Below are positions 34,770-47,460 of a stretch of 64,000 nucleotides of DNA, piece by piece (within the stretch, counting starts at the first letter, position 1; each line of letters begins with the position of its first letter). The stretch is from Neurospora tetrasperma FGSC 2508 (Eukaryota > Ascomycota > Sordariomycetes > Sordariales > Sordariaceae). Under the pieces are notes generated by a model. The model had not been told where the DNA came from, did not search any database, and was given only the letters and a program-made list of their open reading frames with translations. The translations under genes and the position numbers were made by a program. The stretch lies in the NCBI RefSeq assembly GCF_000213175.1, contig NW_009799103.1:709295-773294 (forward strand). The letters run 5' to 3'.

Positions 34770-35757
34770 TGTTCCTGACGAATGTGATGGATGCGCACTA
34801 GGAGAGGGTAGGTGGGGTGCTGTCAAGCTTGGGGTGGTGGTCGTCGTAGTAAAATCGTACTAGTAGAGTCGTGTGGGACTTTTGAAGCTGCCCTCACGTC
34901 CAGGGGGAGAGTTGAGAGATGAAAAGGCTGAGGACGGATCGAAGAACTCGGGTGGAAGAGACAGGGAGACGTGGGGAAGGAGAGAGATTGGAGTCTGGGC
35001 TTGGGTGTTGACGATGGATACAGTACTCCAAAACAGCTCCAATCCCACCCTGAGCTCCTGTCCCGCTCGGGGGTCGGAGGTTGCTCCTTACTGGCGTGTT
35101 GGCGTGTCGTGGCCCAGTTAGCGCATTTTCCATCGTCTCACAGAAGGCAGGGTCAGCGGGGCAAGCGGGGCCCAATTGACCTGTCGCGGGGTCCTCCAAG
35201 GCAGCCCACGCTGTCAGGTGCAGGGGACAGCTCGGTACGCACCGAGAGGGAAAAGTGGAGCCTTCAACGGCTTCTAGGTATCGGTCGGGCATTTCATATC
35301 TCTACCCACGTTATGTACGACATTGTGCTTACAACCCAATATGAAGGGACCTCTACCATACACAATTATTTTGTTCTCAAACTTCGATTATCGTGACATT
35401 CCCTTTGGAGTCATTGTAGACGCAATGATGAAACCAGGGAAAAGCCCGAGAAAATGCTTCGAACTAACACATATGCAGCTAAAATCTGAACTCAAAGTCG
35501 ATGTCAAGATTGGCTTGGGCTGATTTCCGGTGTTGCTGCGCCACTCACTGCTGCCTTCGCTGTCAAAGAAGCTGACCACTCATCTTTTCTCGTTCATCAC
35601 TTGAATATTTTATGATCACCGACCATCGCCCAATTTACTTCACCTTTCTTCAACTCTATCCTTCTATCTCTCCTTCCTACTGATGATCATATAACAGTTG
35701 ACATCTATTATCTACACATTATTTCATCAGAAAACCCTAATCCTCAAGATTGTTATC
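34770..35757. promoter_or_regulatory. Divergent promoter region, nmt1 / membrane protein gene
   Basis: About 1 kb between divergent starts. Short open frames on both strands have no recognisable features. The nmt1 leader probably occupies the left end. Confidence 0.5.
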
Positions 35758-37002
35758 ATGGGGAAACCCTCACCTCGTCTCGGCGTCAGCGATGATGCCG
35801 TCTCCATGCGCACTCAACCCGGCGAACACTCACACTCCGTTCCACTTGATGGCACTCTAGATACCGATGCCCCAGAGCTGGACATTGACGACCTCCCGCC
35901 CCTCTACGACGAAATCAACGCCTCGGGAAGCAGTAGTAGTGCTCCTCTTCTCCCTTCTGGCGCACCACCCTATATCAACCACCCACACAACATACTTCCT
36001 CCCGGAGACTGGGTGAACCACTACAAAAGAGACGAGCCCACCGGCACCGAACTGTACCTCGACTCGCGCCTGGACCACGACCCCAAGTTCCTCCAAAAGC
36101 ACATCGAGCTATGGTCCAAACAGCCACCCCGGCCTTTTGTCCGCATCCACGGCACACACAAGCGCCGCAGGGACATAACTGACCCTCAAAATGGGCGTCG
36201 TAAGAACGACTCGGAGGAAGTTACGGACTTTGACCTGCACATCGAGCTCACCCCCTACCTCTACTCGGACCCTGTCTCGCAAACCTCTCTCATGCAGCTG
36301 CGCACCGCCGATAACGACGAGAAAGTTCGGCGCGGCACCGTCCTCCGCAAGCGTGCGCCGGGGGCTAATCGCCATATCGAGGTCGGATTAGCCGAGAAGC
36401 CGACGCTGGCCGAGTGGTGCCACCGCTATTGCGCCAGCCACGCCGGACTGAAATGTCTGACGCTGCAGCGGCGCGTGGTTGGGTTCGACGACAAGAAAAT
36501 TGTGCAGAAGCTGACGGACCTGGTGCGCGCCACCAACTACCGCGGCAGTCTGGAGATCAGTTTCCCCAAGAAGGACGAGTATGTGCATGTGTACAACGAT
36601 TGCGAGACGAACCGGTGGCGGACGACGCGATGGATCATCTGGCTGTGCATATTCAGCCTCATGTTTATCTTTACGTGGCCGTATTTGTTTTTCCGGACCA
36701 AGAGGTTCGAGACCGTGTTTGCGGACTGGCACTTTTCGGTCATGGGCGCGGATGGACAGAGGAAGTATACCAGCATCAGCGAGGACCAGTGGTATAATAT
36801 GTGGGGACGGGCTATCCATCGTGCGGTCATGGAGAAGAGGCAGTGTACCCTCGATCAACAGGACTTGCTGAACAGCCAGGAGGGCCAGCAGGAGACTTTT
36901 GGCCATCCTGTGGTGGACGGAGTGGCGAACTTCGTCAGGGCAGGTGTTAATGCCATGAATGCGGTGAACCGCTCGCTGGGTTGGGGTTATGATGAATTCT
37001 GA
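35758..37002 (+). CDS. Single-span membrane protein of unknown function
   Basis: Intronless protein of 414 residues from the ATG at 35,758 (ATCATGGGG); the frame is open 20 codons further upstream, but this ATG has the better context. The N-terminal half is polar and Pro/Ser-rich, with an Asp/Glu-rich segment around residues 35-60, and includes LLPSGAPPYINHPHN. The middle carries a basic stretch (THKRRRDI). One clear membrane span lies at residues 292-312 (WIIWLCIFSLMFIFTWPYLFF), flanked by Arg/Lys. The C-terminus is soluble. There is no signal peptide. I do not recognise the family with confidence; it may be a Pezizomycotina-specific conserved protein. The strong codon bias of the whole frame supports a real gene. 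Confidence 0.8.
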   Translation: MGKPSPRLGVSDDAVSMRTQPGEHSHSVPLDGTLDTDAPELDIDDLPPLYDEINASGSSSSAPLLPSGAPPYINHPHNILPPGDWVNHYKRDEPTGTELYLDSRLDHDPKFLQKHIELWSKQPPRPFVRIHGTHKRRRDITDPQNGRRKNDSEEVTDFDLHIELTPYLYSDPVSQTSLMQLRTADNDEKVRRGTVLRKRAPGANRHIEVGLAEKPTLAEWCHRYCASHAGLKCLTLQRRVVGFDDKKIVQKLTDLVRATNYRGSLEISFPKKDEYVHVYNDCETNRWRTTRWIIWLCIFSLMFIFTWPYLFFRTKRFETVFADWHFSVMGADGQRKYTSISEDQWYNMWGRAIHRAVMEKRQCTLDQQDLLNSQEGQQETFGHPVVDGVANFVRAGVNAMNAVNRSLGWGYDEF

Positions 37003-37402
37003 GGTGTTGTTGATTCCTGACAACGGCACTTTTCTACGATTAACACGAAAAAAGAGGGTGCCCGGCCTTGGTCGGGCTGTCCATAGCCCCCTTTCCCTAC
37101 GATACGGCGACCGGCTATAAACCGTTGAGGAGGGAACAGTGAAGGTCATGGGGGGCGCTTGATTACTGTTCCATCATTATTTTGGTTATCATTTCCCATC
37201 TTCTGTTGGCTTTTGCCACAAGTCCTCTATCATGCATCGAGCGTTACTGTGCGTGTGTTTGTTTGTGATGATGTCTTTTTCATCTAACATGTCCAGTTCC
37301 TTGAGTGCATACCGTCCAGTGGTATTCACGGGTCCAGCCGTATGTATCTAGTGAACTGAAAGTCTATTCGTAAATGTCTCCGTATGAGCTACCAATGTGC
37401 CA
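37003..37402. other. Convergent 3' spacer
   Basis: 3' ends of the membrane-protein gene and the ABHD12-like gene meet here. Nothing else is seen. Confidence 0.6.
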
Positions 37403-39071
37403 TTAATCCCGGCTATGTTCAGGCTGGTCAGCAAGCCCAAATGCCCTCATAACAGCCATTGGCACCGGCGCGTAGTACATGAGATTATTATGTCCTGCAT
37501 TATCACCTGATTAGCTCTCTCTTCACAACCGCGATCTGACCCAAGCTCAACTTACCACCATAAGGCCATAACTCCTGCCTAATGCACACCCCCTCATCCT
37601 CCCACGTCGTCACAAACGCCCTCTCACTCTCCTTCCTCACATCTCCCATCCACCTTTCCACTGTCCTCTTCCCCTTCTCCTTCTCTAACAAGTTCTCCAC
37701 ACAGCTTTCCACCTCCCTCTCCTCCTCCCTTCTAATCCTCTCACGCTCATCATCGTGCTCAACCTCCTGCTCACCCGTTCCATGCTGATTTTCAACCCCC
37801 AGATCCGCCTCCACCAATCCCCTCACCGCGCCCTTGAAAAGCTTATCATCTTCGTGGCATGGAATATCCCAGTCGTCTCTGGCGTGAAGAAGCGTCAGAT
37901 TCAGCCTCCGGCCATCCGTCTTAGCAGACTTTGTCAGGCGGGTAAGTCGCTCAGCGCTGGGCCACTTGTCCACGATGCGTGAAATGAGTTTGTCGAGTAG
38001 CCAAGGCCAGAAGGAAAGCGGGCGAAGGACGGGGATCCAGCCGGCGATGGCATAGCCGGAGAGCATGGTGGGGAGGGAGGAGAAGGCAGCTACGAGGATG
38101 ATTCCGGCAAATTCCATCGGTTCTTCTTCTCTCCTTGCCTGAGTCTCGTGATTATCGTCTCTGTTAGGTTCAGTTCCATCATCCGATGAGCAACAGCCAG
38201 GCCCAGCCCCAGAAGTACAACAATACTCGGCAGCAGCAGCAGCCGCCACCGCCGTCCCTAGACTATGACCCAACAACACGATCCTCTCCGGTGGGATCCG
38301 CGCAACCTGGGTAGCCCAGTCGACGGCCGCTCTGGCATCTAGAATCAGGCCTTGCTCCGTCGGTGAGCCCGTGCTGAGGCCGAAGCCGCGGTAGTCGATG
38401 GCCAGGACATGGATCTTGGACGAGACCGAGGTGAGAGCGTGGAAGGAGCGCGGGCGGATGGATTGCGTGATGTGGCCTGCGTTGCCATGGAAATAAAGCA
38501 CCAGCCTCGCTTCGGGGTCGTCGCGCAGGAGTTTGAAGTTGACGGTGGTGGTGATGTCTGGCACAAACCCGTCGTTGGAAGAGCGGTCTTGGGCGGCTAG
38601 GGCGGATTCATGCCGGACGTAGAGGCCCAGGGGGAGGATGTGCCAGGCGTAAAGGGTCTGGGAGTCGAGGGTGTGAAGGGGGAAGGGGGTTACTTGGTTT
38701 TCTTTTTTTTCGGGTATGATTAGTTCTACTTGTTACCTAGTCACACAACGATCTGTTTGTTAAAGATTACTACTGACTTGCAAATCCCCATCGTTCGGGA
38801 CGGTTGGGGTTATGTGGTGGCCACCAGAGGGTGTTAATTTTGTGTGAATATACGGCACTTACCGAAGAAAGATGAGGATAGTTTTGTCAGCACATTGTGT
38901 TTACATTTCTGATTCTTGAGATGATAGTTCTGGTAGTATTTTTCTACGGAAATGATTTTCTTACAATCGTTGAATACACGGAATCGAAACAAGACCGAGA
39001 AAAAGAGCGTATATACCGACGGGAACACCAACGGCGAGGGCCGGAACGAGGTAGGCCGCCGAAGACGTCAT
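37403..39071 (-). CDS. ABHD12-like membrane-anchored alpha/beta hydrolase
   Basis: Four exons (39,071-38,965; 38,857-38,778; 38,701-37,556; 37,506-37,403) encode 478 residues; the introns are 107, 76 and 49 nt and every join preserves the frame. The N-terminus has a hydrophobic anchor (about residues 7-30) followed by the stretch VYSHKINTLWW and then WGFAKNQVTPF, which spans the second intron. The oxyanion motif HGNAG is at about 134-138, the nucleophile elbow GHSLGT has its Ser near 209, and the acid is probably in HARDDWDIP. The last exon supplies GHNNLMYYAPVP with the catalytic His. A Cys/Asp-rich insert follows the elbow. Relatives are lipases or lysophospholipases of internal membranes; the substrate here is unknown. 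Confidence 0.87.
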
Positions 39072-39888
39072 GATCCCTTGTCATACATGTGAACGAAAGG
39101 GAATAGAATGTAATTGTTGTTGGGTGTACTTATGTGTGTATTTTGTTGTTATTATGGATTTATAAGATCAGAACGCTTTTAATCCATTGTAAAGAGCGAG
39201 AGACTATGAATCCAAGCCGCTTTGTAAAGATTTGTTGCCTTGTTGGTTGCAAAGTTGGAATGGAATGTTGGTTCCAAGATTCGCCAGAGGAAGAGCTGAC
39301 GTTGGATGGCAAAGCGGGACTCGGGTTGGGCCCAGTTAGAAGCAGGATCACCGAGGCTAGGGTTATCCGTGTAGCTCTCACCCAATCCTGCCGTCGAGCT
39401 GCTAAGGAGCATAATACACTGGGTCCAGGGCGCTTGAGGCTTAATCGCCGTCCCACCCATTGCACAGTCAGCCGCAATTCCCGTGTTGGGCTTACTCACT
39501 ATCAGCGTCTATCAAGCGTTGCCCGCCAATGGCTTTCCACTCATCCATCTCATGTTCTGTCGCATGAGCATGCCCAACACGCGTTTTCCCTGGATGTCAA
39601 TGACGAGATGATATTGTCACACATATCGATCGAAGCTCAGGTAGATGACCAGTTCTTATGTCTTTTCCTCAAATTTAATCAGAGATAGCGGAGACACGAG
39701 GTGCACCTGCCCGACTGGACGAAGCTGGACGACCAAGGGTAAATAAACTTGGAGGGGACCTCATTCGAACCCGAACCAATCAAAAGGCTGCTTTCCTTTT
39801 ATTACCCTATCCAGGATCAGTGTCCGCGCAGTCTCCCGTTTGCTAGCGTACGTAGGTACCTCTAGAATAGAGGATGGTAGGCCGATGG

Positions 39889-39911
39889 TAGTGTAGTGTA
39901 GTGTAGTGTAG
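39889..39911 (+). repeat. TAGTG pentamer microsatellite
   Basis: About four and a half tandem copies of TAGTG in the divergent promoter region upstream of swc3. Confidence 0.8.
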
Positions 39912-40157
39912 AGCGGAGGACAGGCCGGCCATTCGGACCATTTACCTACACTAGGCGGAGAGGGGGAAGGGAGTGCGTGCTCATTCCCTTCCCGTCACAG
40001 GCACATGAGAGAGGAGACGGGCGGGACTGGAACAAGCCCCATCCTATTATTTATTCCACTTCCGTCTTGTCCATCTCTTCACTGTACATTCATACAACAG
40101 AACCTCACCTTCACAACGAAACGAACTCTCATTACGAGTCGCAACACGCTTACTCGT

Positions 40158-40190
40158 CCACCACCACCACCACCATTACCACCACCACCC
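40158..40190 (+). repeat. CAC/ACC microsatellite
   Basis: Near-perfect CCA triplets broken once by ATT, in the likely 5' leader of swc3. Confidence 0.8.
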
Positions 40191-40545
40191 ACACGTCCAC
40201 ACACGCAGCCGCGATCGTCGTCATCTCCATATTTGGACACCCACCCCCGTCACGCTGGACACGTTCCCTCCTTTTTTGCTTCTTATTCAACCGACACTTC
40301 CCATTTGGCACCTATCTCTTTTTGTTCATAATCCCATTTTTCTCCTTCGCGACTGATACCCCCCTCTGCCCCCCAAGACACACGTCATTTTACGCCCTTG
40401 ATACCACATCCAATATTCACCTTCCCTCGACATTCGCGATTGTCTAGCTCCCGATGCCGATTGCGTAGTGCACCACTCTCACTTCCACATCACGACGAGA
40501 AACGTACCGTACCGTACTACCGGGTCGGGTCGCGTGCGTGAAGCC

Positions 40546-43176
40546 ATGACTACGGAAAAGAAGCGCAAGCTGCCTCCTCGTGCCGCGGCGAGGTCTGAGC
40601 AGGCCGCCAAGCGAAGACAAACCGACACGCCTCCGACCTCGAGAAAGTCTTCCACTCCAGCGCCCGCGCCCCAAAAGGAGCCCGAGCCCGAGTCCGCTGT
40701 GGAGGAGCCGCCCAAGCAGACATTGCCCAGCTCCGTCACAGCAGGGAAGCCGCTTCCTACCGTCGAGGAACCGCAGCCGGAAGATCTTTCGACCAAGGAC
40801 TATCAGACTCTGCAAGAAAGGTGTGCAGCCCTCTTCAAACCCCCGCGCGTTCATGCGCTTTGGCTGAATCTAACATGACCACTTCGCAGCGGCGTTCTCC
40901 ACGAGTCCTTTGTCCGATCGCGTAACCAATGGATGACCGAGCAAATATTCGAAAAGTACTGGACGAAGCCGATAAAGAAGAGGGGTGCCGTCATCGAGGA
41001 ACCCAACAATCCTCCCAAGGACAGCATGGTTAAGCTGGGCCAGGTGACAATCACGGTTGAGCCACATGTCTTCGAGGCGACAATGTTCGCGGTCAAGGAC
41101 CCCAACCCTCCTCCGCCAAAACCACCAACCGAGAAGCGACCGATCCTCGAATACGGACCTCCGAATGGGGTCATGCCGCCTCCTCCTACACCCAAGCCCA
41201 AGTCAGTGGTGGCCTCAACCTCGTCAACACCTACGCCAGCTGCATCAGACGCCAAGAAACCGATCACAACAGAGGCGGATCCAAAGGTCACCTCTCAGAC
41301 AACACAACAAGCGGAGGCCAAGCCTCAAACACCAGGAAAGCTAGCAGTACACCCGACGTCACAGACACAGCCGACCAAACAACCATCCGCGCAAAGTGCT
41401 CCTAGTCCAGCTGCTGCGGCCCCATCCACGCTCGCGAAGCCCGCTGGAACGCCTAGAGGCATCGAATCACTTCTTTCACCATCTCCGTCCTTGGCGGCTC
41501 CGCGGGCCCCAACCACAGCACCAGTTGCTGGTGCGCAACCACCCCGACCAGTGCCCGTCCCACCAACCGTTCCACCAAGTGCTGCGACTCCGGCCACCCC
41601 CTCAATACCATCTGGTGTCCCCCCAAGACCAGCAACAGGGGCTCCAGCAGCTCCAGCAGCTCCAGCCACGCCAAGAACCACTGCCAATGGCGCCGCACCA
41701 GCCAAGCCAGCTGCGGGGGCAGATCCAATCATTCTCATGCTAGCCGAGAAGGCTGGCGAAGACCCTCAACTCCGAGATCTCATGAAGCGGGTGGCCCAGG
41801 GGGAGGCCTCCAAGCAGGAACTCGAGCGATTCCAGGGTATCATTGACGCCATCACGTCAGAGAGCAAACGGCAAAGCAACATTCCGGCGCCACCAGCTGC
41901 AGATAAGTTGTTTGTCGATGGAAAAACGGTTCAGTACTTTGCGGACGAGGTAGCTGCAATACTTGACATTGTTCTAGCATCCAACCCCAAGCAAAAGTCA
42001 TCTACTTTACAGCCGCCCAAAGACAGCGATGCTCTCCTGGTCTCGTTAGTAAAGATAGCTCTGGACGATGAAAAGACGAAGGAAATGGTCCGGCGTATAG
42101 CCCACAACAAGCCTCAACCCGCCGATGCCACGGATCTTAAGGCGATTCTGGACCTCGCGCATTCTAACATTGGCACTAAAAAGAACCAACAGCAACGACG
42201 TCAATCAACGGTCTCGGCAGCGGGATCTTTGAAACAAACCAACGGCGCGAGCAGTGGGACTGATGGCGGTCCAGCAACGACCTCACAGGCCAATGCTGCT
42301 GAGGAGAAGAAGACGACGACAGAGAAGGCCGAAAAGGCCACAAAGGAGAAGGGAGAGAAAGCCGACAAGCCATCTGCCCAACAGGCGCTTCGTTCAAAGG
42401 GCCCCCCGCCGCCGCCCAAACAACCTGATTATTCGGCCATCGTATTCGAGTTTGCGGGAGGAAACGGTGATCGGTACCTCTTTCCAAAGTTCAGCATTCT
42501 GGATTATCAGACTATTCCCAGTAGCAGCGCTAGCAGTACCCAAGGACAGCATCAACAGCAGCAGCAACAGCAGGTGGTGGCGTCATTCCTTATCATCAGG
42601 AGGGGAAGCAAAGCAGTATATCCGATGGCGGACCCGGAGCTTGATTACTACCAGCCCATAACTATAAGGTTGTTTACGGCGGCTCCCAGTGGCAAACATG
42701 TGCTGGATAATTTGGCAAGAGTAGTGGCGCCGGAGGAGGAGGTCAAGAGGTACATGGACGATATCATGGATACCATGCAACGAAGCGAATACGTTCTACT
42801 AGCCATGAGGCTGCCCAGGCCCACTGAGACGGCAGAGAACGGCGAAGGAGAAGGAGATAAGGCGCAGGACGGGGCCGCCGCAGCCGGGTCTGGAAAGGGA
42901 CAACACGCGAAGGAGAAAGACAAGGACAAGGAGCTGGTGATGATTGATGCTCCATCAAGAGCAGAAGAAGCGGCGGCGGCGGAACTGAAAGCGCCAAAGG
43001 CGGCAAGGACGGGGGGAGTGTTGTGGACGACGGCAAACAAGCAGATACCCAAGCCGGAGATTAGGGAGCTTCCACCGAGGCGGAATGCGAGAATTATGCT
43101 GGAGACCACGGAGGATGAACAGTACCAGAGTTTCATTCAGACGGTTACCAGGAAGGATAAGGAGGTGGTCAGGTGA
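40546..43176 (+). CDS. swc3: SWR1-complex subunit Swc3
   Basis: Exons 40,546-40,820 and 40,890-43,176 encode 853 residues; the 69-nt intron has a CTAAC branch and acceptor CAG. The conserved segment straddles the intron: YQTLQES then GVLHESFVRSRNQWM, QIFEKYWTKP and VTITVEPHVFEATMFAVK, which matches fungal Swc3. A long Pro/Ala/Thr-rich disordered region (about residues 165-350) is followed by helical segments beginning DPIILMLAEKAGEDPQLRDL. A C-terminal globular part includes FLIIRRG and FIQTVTRKDKE. SWR1 exchanges H2A-H2B for H2A.Z-H2B in nucleosomes. Identification rests on the conserved N-terminal block; the middle is low in complexity. Confidence 0.85.
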
Positions 43177-44068
43177 TTGTTCTTCCTGGAGGAGCGCTGT
43201 ATTATGTAGATAGTTTTGTCTGTCTGTCTCTGCCAGGAGTTGACTTTTACTTGGCCGTGTCTACTAGGTATTAATGGACTAGTTGATAGTCAACGGGAAA
43301 GTCTGGCGTGCTTGGTGCGGCTGATTGATGTGTTCCATGATATGGGATGAGGAGATACACTACAAGTAGACGTCTGGTTGTAGCTTGACTACCGTTTCTT
43401 CACAGTCGTTGAAGGTTTGTAACAGTGTTGACAAGGGCAAACGAAAGGGAGGTTATCACGGTGCAGCGCTCTCTTCTACATAATATGTACACAAGCTCAA
43501 AGTACTTGTACTTCAGCCACGTGCGCAAATGGATGGAGGATGCTGTATCTCTACCTAGGCACCCGTCCTGGACTGCAAGGTCCTGGTCGAATGACCTGAA
43601 CAAAACCTCTTGCCGGCCGGAGACCTTGGCCGCGAATAGCCTAGCGGCTTATTCCAGTGCTTGGCAGCAGCAGTCCCCTGCCGTTCAGTGTCCTCAACCA
43701 ACCGGGCGGTGGAGGTGTGACCGTCCGTGCTTCCAAGTCCACCGGGGATCCAGTTGTGGGCCGTGCAGCTCTCTTTCCGCCTCACGACCCGGTGCTGCTG
43801 CAAGTCTGCAACTGAACACTCACAGCGAGTCGACGCCTCAAAAGTCGGTCCATTTCCCACCACATCATCCATCAACTCGAGGCCGGCCAATCTTCCTTTT
43901 CTCACCTACAAATATAATCCCACAGGCATCTCGCGACCTACGGCCATCTCTCCCTTCCTCTCTCCTTTCCCATTTCTCGTCCACACCTCGACACAACGCG
44001 CGACCGCTGGCAGTACGACTGTACGACACCCCTGTCGCTCGCCGCTCTCTTTCAGATAATTATTCAGA
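43177..44068. other. Intergenic region between swc3 and spt5
   Basis: Holds the swc3 3' flank and the spt5 promoter and leader. The plus-strand open frame starting at 43,425 overlaps the spt5 start in another frame and is judged spurious. Confidence 0.6.
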
Positions 44069-47000
44069 ATGGCCTCAAACAGCTGGCAGTTCGCCGGCGC
44101 CGACGACGAGTCCGACGATGACAACTTCAACCCTGCCCCCGCCGACATGTCGGACGAGGAGAACAACGACAACGACGAAGAGACCACGCACAACCACCGC
44201 CCCGCTGGTAAGACCGTGAGGCAGGCTAGTAGCCCGGTACCAGACGAAGAGGAGGAGGAGGAAGAACACGACGAAGAGGAAGACGCGCGCCCAGCCAAGC
44301 GACCGCGTCGAGATCACCACGATGATGACGAGGATGAAGAGCAAGATGAAGAGGAGAACGAGGAGATAGATGAGGAGGAAGAGGAGGATGAAGAGGAAGA
44401 GGAAGATGAGGAAGACGAGGATGATGTTCATGGTGTAAGTTCGCATCACAGCAATGTCTCTTCACTTCGATTCTGCAGCACCACCCCATCCACACTTGCC
44501 AAAATAGCAAGAGACAAGTCCCGGTGCAGATGATCTGCCAAACCTACCCGTGTCGCCCCATCTGGGACCTAGCTAACCCATCGTCTCTTGTCTGCAGGGC
44601 AATCGTCGCAAGCGCCGCAACAAGGACCGTAGAGCTGCCTTCTTCGATATCGAAGCCGAAGTTGACGACGAAGACGAGGGAGAAGACGAAGTCGGCGACG
44701 GTGAAGAGATAGAGGACTTCATCGACAATGCCCACCCTGACGATATTGCCGACAGCGGCCGCCTCAACGATGATAGAAGACACCGCGAGCTCGACCGCCG
44801 CCGAGAGATGGAGGCCAGCCTCGACGCTGAGAAACAGGCAGAGATCCTGCGCGAGCGCTACGGCAAGCGCGCCCCGGCTAGAGGTTACGGAGACATGGCC
44901 ATTGTGCCCCGTCGCTTGCTTCTTCCCAGTGTCGAGGACCCCAGCATTTGGGCCGTCAGGTGTAAAGAAGGAAAGGAGCGTGAGGTCATCTTCTCGATTA
45001 TGCGTCGTATTGAAGAGCGAATGGGCACCAAGAACGAGGTCCCCATCACGGCTGCTTTCGAACGTGGTGGTATCAACTCGGTTATGAAGGGATACATCTA
45101 CGTTGAGGCTCAAAGACAGAACGATATTCTCGTAGCTCTCGATGGCATTCTCAACGTTTATCCCAGGAGCAACATGCACCTTGTCGAGATCAAGGACATG
45201 CCCGACCTCCTGCGTGTCATCAAGACGCCTAACCTGGAGCCCGGCGCTTGGGTTCGTCTCAAAAAGCCGGCCAAGCACGTCGGTGATCTTGCTCAGGTTA
45301 TCGACGTTACAGAAAACGGCCTCGAGGCCAGAGTTCGTTTCATTCCCAGACTCGACTACGGTGTCAGGGATGACCCCGTCTTCCAGGCCGATGGCAAGCG
45401 CAAGCGCCCTGGTGTGCCCGGCCCTCGTCCTCCCCAGCGTCTGTTCAGTGAAGCCGAGGCGCGCAAGAGACACCCCCGTTACCTCCAGGGGAACCCGCAG
45501 ACCAACAGCTGGAACTACAACGGCGATGATTTCGAGAACGGTTTCCAGGTGAAGGACATCAAGATCCAGCAGCTCGAGGTCAAGGATGTCAACCCTACGT
45601 TGGAGGAGGTTACCAAGTTCGCCAGTGGAGCCGAGGACGGTACAGAGAACCTCGATCTTAAGGCTCTTGCTGCTACTCTCAAGGATAGCGCCAAGAGTGT
45701 CGCGTATGTTCCTGGTGATATCATCGAGGTGTATGAGGGCGAGCAGCAGGGTGTTATCGGCAAGGCCACCAATGTTCAAGGCGACATTGTCACATTGCAG
45801 GTTACCGAGGGTGATCTTGCTGGCCGGACCATCGACGTCCCCAACAAGGGTCTGCGCAAGAGGTTCAGGATTGGTGACCACGTCAAGGTCATTGGTGGCA
45901 GCCGGTTCCGTGACGAAGTTGGTATGGTTGTCAAGATCGTGGACGACAGAGTCACGCTCCTTACAGATCAGACCAACACGGAGATCACCGTGTTCAGCAA
46001 AGACCTGCGTGAGGCATCAGATATTGGTGGCCAAGGCTCTCTTGGACAGTACTCCCTCTTAGATCTTGTGCAGTTGGATGCTACGACTGTCGGCTGCATC
46101 GTTAAGGTTGATCGCGAGTCAGTCGTGGTGCTCGACCAGAACGGCGATACCAAACAGGTCCAGCCGTCGCAAATCACCAACAAGCTCCCCAAGAGGAAGT
46201 TCGCTGTGGCTGCTGACCGCAACGGCTCCGAAATCAGGCTGGACGACGTGGTCCGTGAATATGGTGGCCAGCAACGCCAGGGCAAGATCATTCACATTCA
46301 TCGCTCGTACATCTTCCTTCACACCACAACCACCAACGAGAATGCTGGTGTTTTCGTCACCCGGGCTAACAGCGTCACCACGGTCGCGGCCAAGGGTGGT
46401 CGCAACACTGCTACTGCGGGCCCAGATCTCAGTGCGATGAACCCAGCCCTGAAGCGCAACCCCGCTGCCAGCGGCAAGCAAATGCCAGCTCCGCGAACCT
46501 TCGGACCTGATCGGGCCATTAACCAAACCGTGGTTATTAGACGCGGTGGTTACAAGGGCTTGCTCGGAATCGTCAAGGACACAACGGACACTCATGCTCG
46601 TGTGGAGCTGCACTCCAGGGGAAAGATTATCACCATTCCCAAGGCTGATTTGAGCTTCAAGGACAAGGTCACTGGCAAGACCATTGACATCAACCAGCGC
46701 GGTGGCAGCCGTGGTGGCTTTGGTGGAGGAGGACGCGGTGGCGGCGAGTTTGGAAGCAGGACCCCCATGGCTTCAGGCGGATCGGATCGTACACCGGCGT
46801 GGGGCTCTTCTCGATGTAAGTTTTCTGTTGTCATGTTTTCTTATCACTGTTTGCATGAAGCTAACATTGTCACTAGCCACAGCCCGTACCCCTGCCTGGA
46901 ACCGCGACGCTGGCGGCTCGCGTACGCCGGCCTGGAACGACGGCTCCCGTACCGTCAATCCCTACGACGGCAGCCGCACTCCTTACGGTGGCGCTACCGC

Positions 47001-47460
47001 CTACGGTGGCATCGGATCCCGCACTCCGGCGTGGCACTCGGGTTCTCGCACCCCCGCCCCCGACAGCTTCGGCCATGGCTCCAAGACGCCCGCCTGGTCG
47101 GCCGGCTCTGACAGCTGGGGCTCCAAAACGCCCGGTTACGGTGCCTCTGCTCCTACGCCTGGGGCTAGCGGCGATACCTGGGGCTACACGCCCGGTGCTT
47201 CAGGCGGCGGTAACTCATCCTCAGCTTACGATGCGCCCACGCCTGGTGGCGGTCTAAGCGCGCCCACTCCCGGCGCGGCACTCAACGCTCCTACACCTGG
47301 TGCGTATTCAGCCCCAACGCCGGCTGCTGTCAGCGCGCCCACTCCTGGGGCCTGGCAGGGTGGCTGGGGAAGTGGCGGTGATGCTGTGAGTGCGCCGACA
47401 CCGGGTGCCCTGGGTGCCCCTACGCCGGGAGGAGCACCGGGCTATGCGGATGATGATTAG
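44069..47460 (+). CDS. spt5: Transcription elongation factor Spt5
   Basis: Exons 44,069-44,434, 44,598-46,815 and 46,877-47,460 encode 1,055 residues; the introns are 163 and 61 nt. The N-terminal 120 residues are extremely acidic. The NGN domain begins near residue 239 ([14 protein letters not shown]), and KOW domains follow from about residue 331 ([15 protein letters not shown]), with later ones at [33 protein letters not shown] and [12 protein letters not shown]. The C-terminal repeat region from about residue 840 has two parts: TPAW repeats ([DAS][RK]TPAW, five copies plus variants) and then eight APTPG-type repeats. The last intron lies inside the first part. With Spt4 it forms DSIF on RNA polymerase II; the C-terminal repeats are typical targets of CDK phosphorylation. 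Confidence 0.96.

Larger units (their letters stand above)
39072..40545. promoter_or_regulatory. Divergent promoter region, ABHD12-like gene / swc3
   Basis: 1.47 kb between divergent starts. It contains a TAGTG pentamer repeat (39,889-39,911), a CAC/ACC microsatellite (40,158-40,190) and a pyrimidine-rich stretch before swc3. The open frames at 39,134-39,688 and 39,977-40,447 are judged spurious. Confidence 0.55.

Noticed and set aside
39134-39688. 184-codon plus-strand open frame between the ABHD12-like gene and swc3
   Set aside because: No recognisable domain, weak coding character, and it starts close to the start of the divergent gene; probably promoter DNA.
39977-40447. 156-codon plus-strand open frame upstream of swc3
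   Set aside because: It runs through a CAC microsatellite and pyrimidine-rich leader; a repeat artefact.
43425-44219. 264-codon plus-strand open frame across the spt5 start
   Set aside because: Out of frame with spt5 and low in complexity; not a plausible protein.
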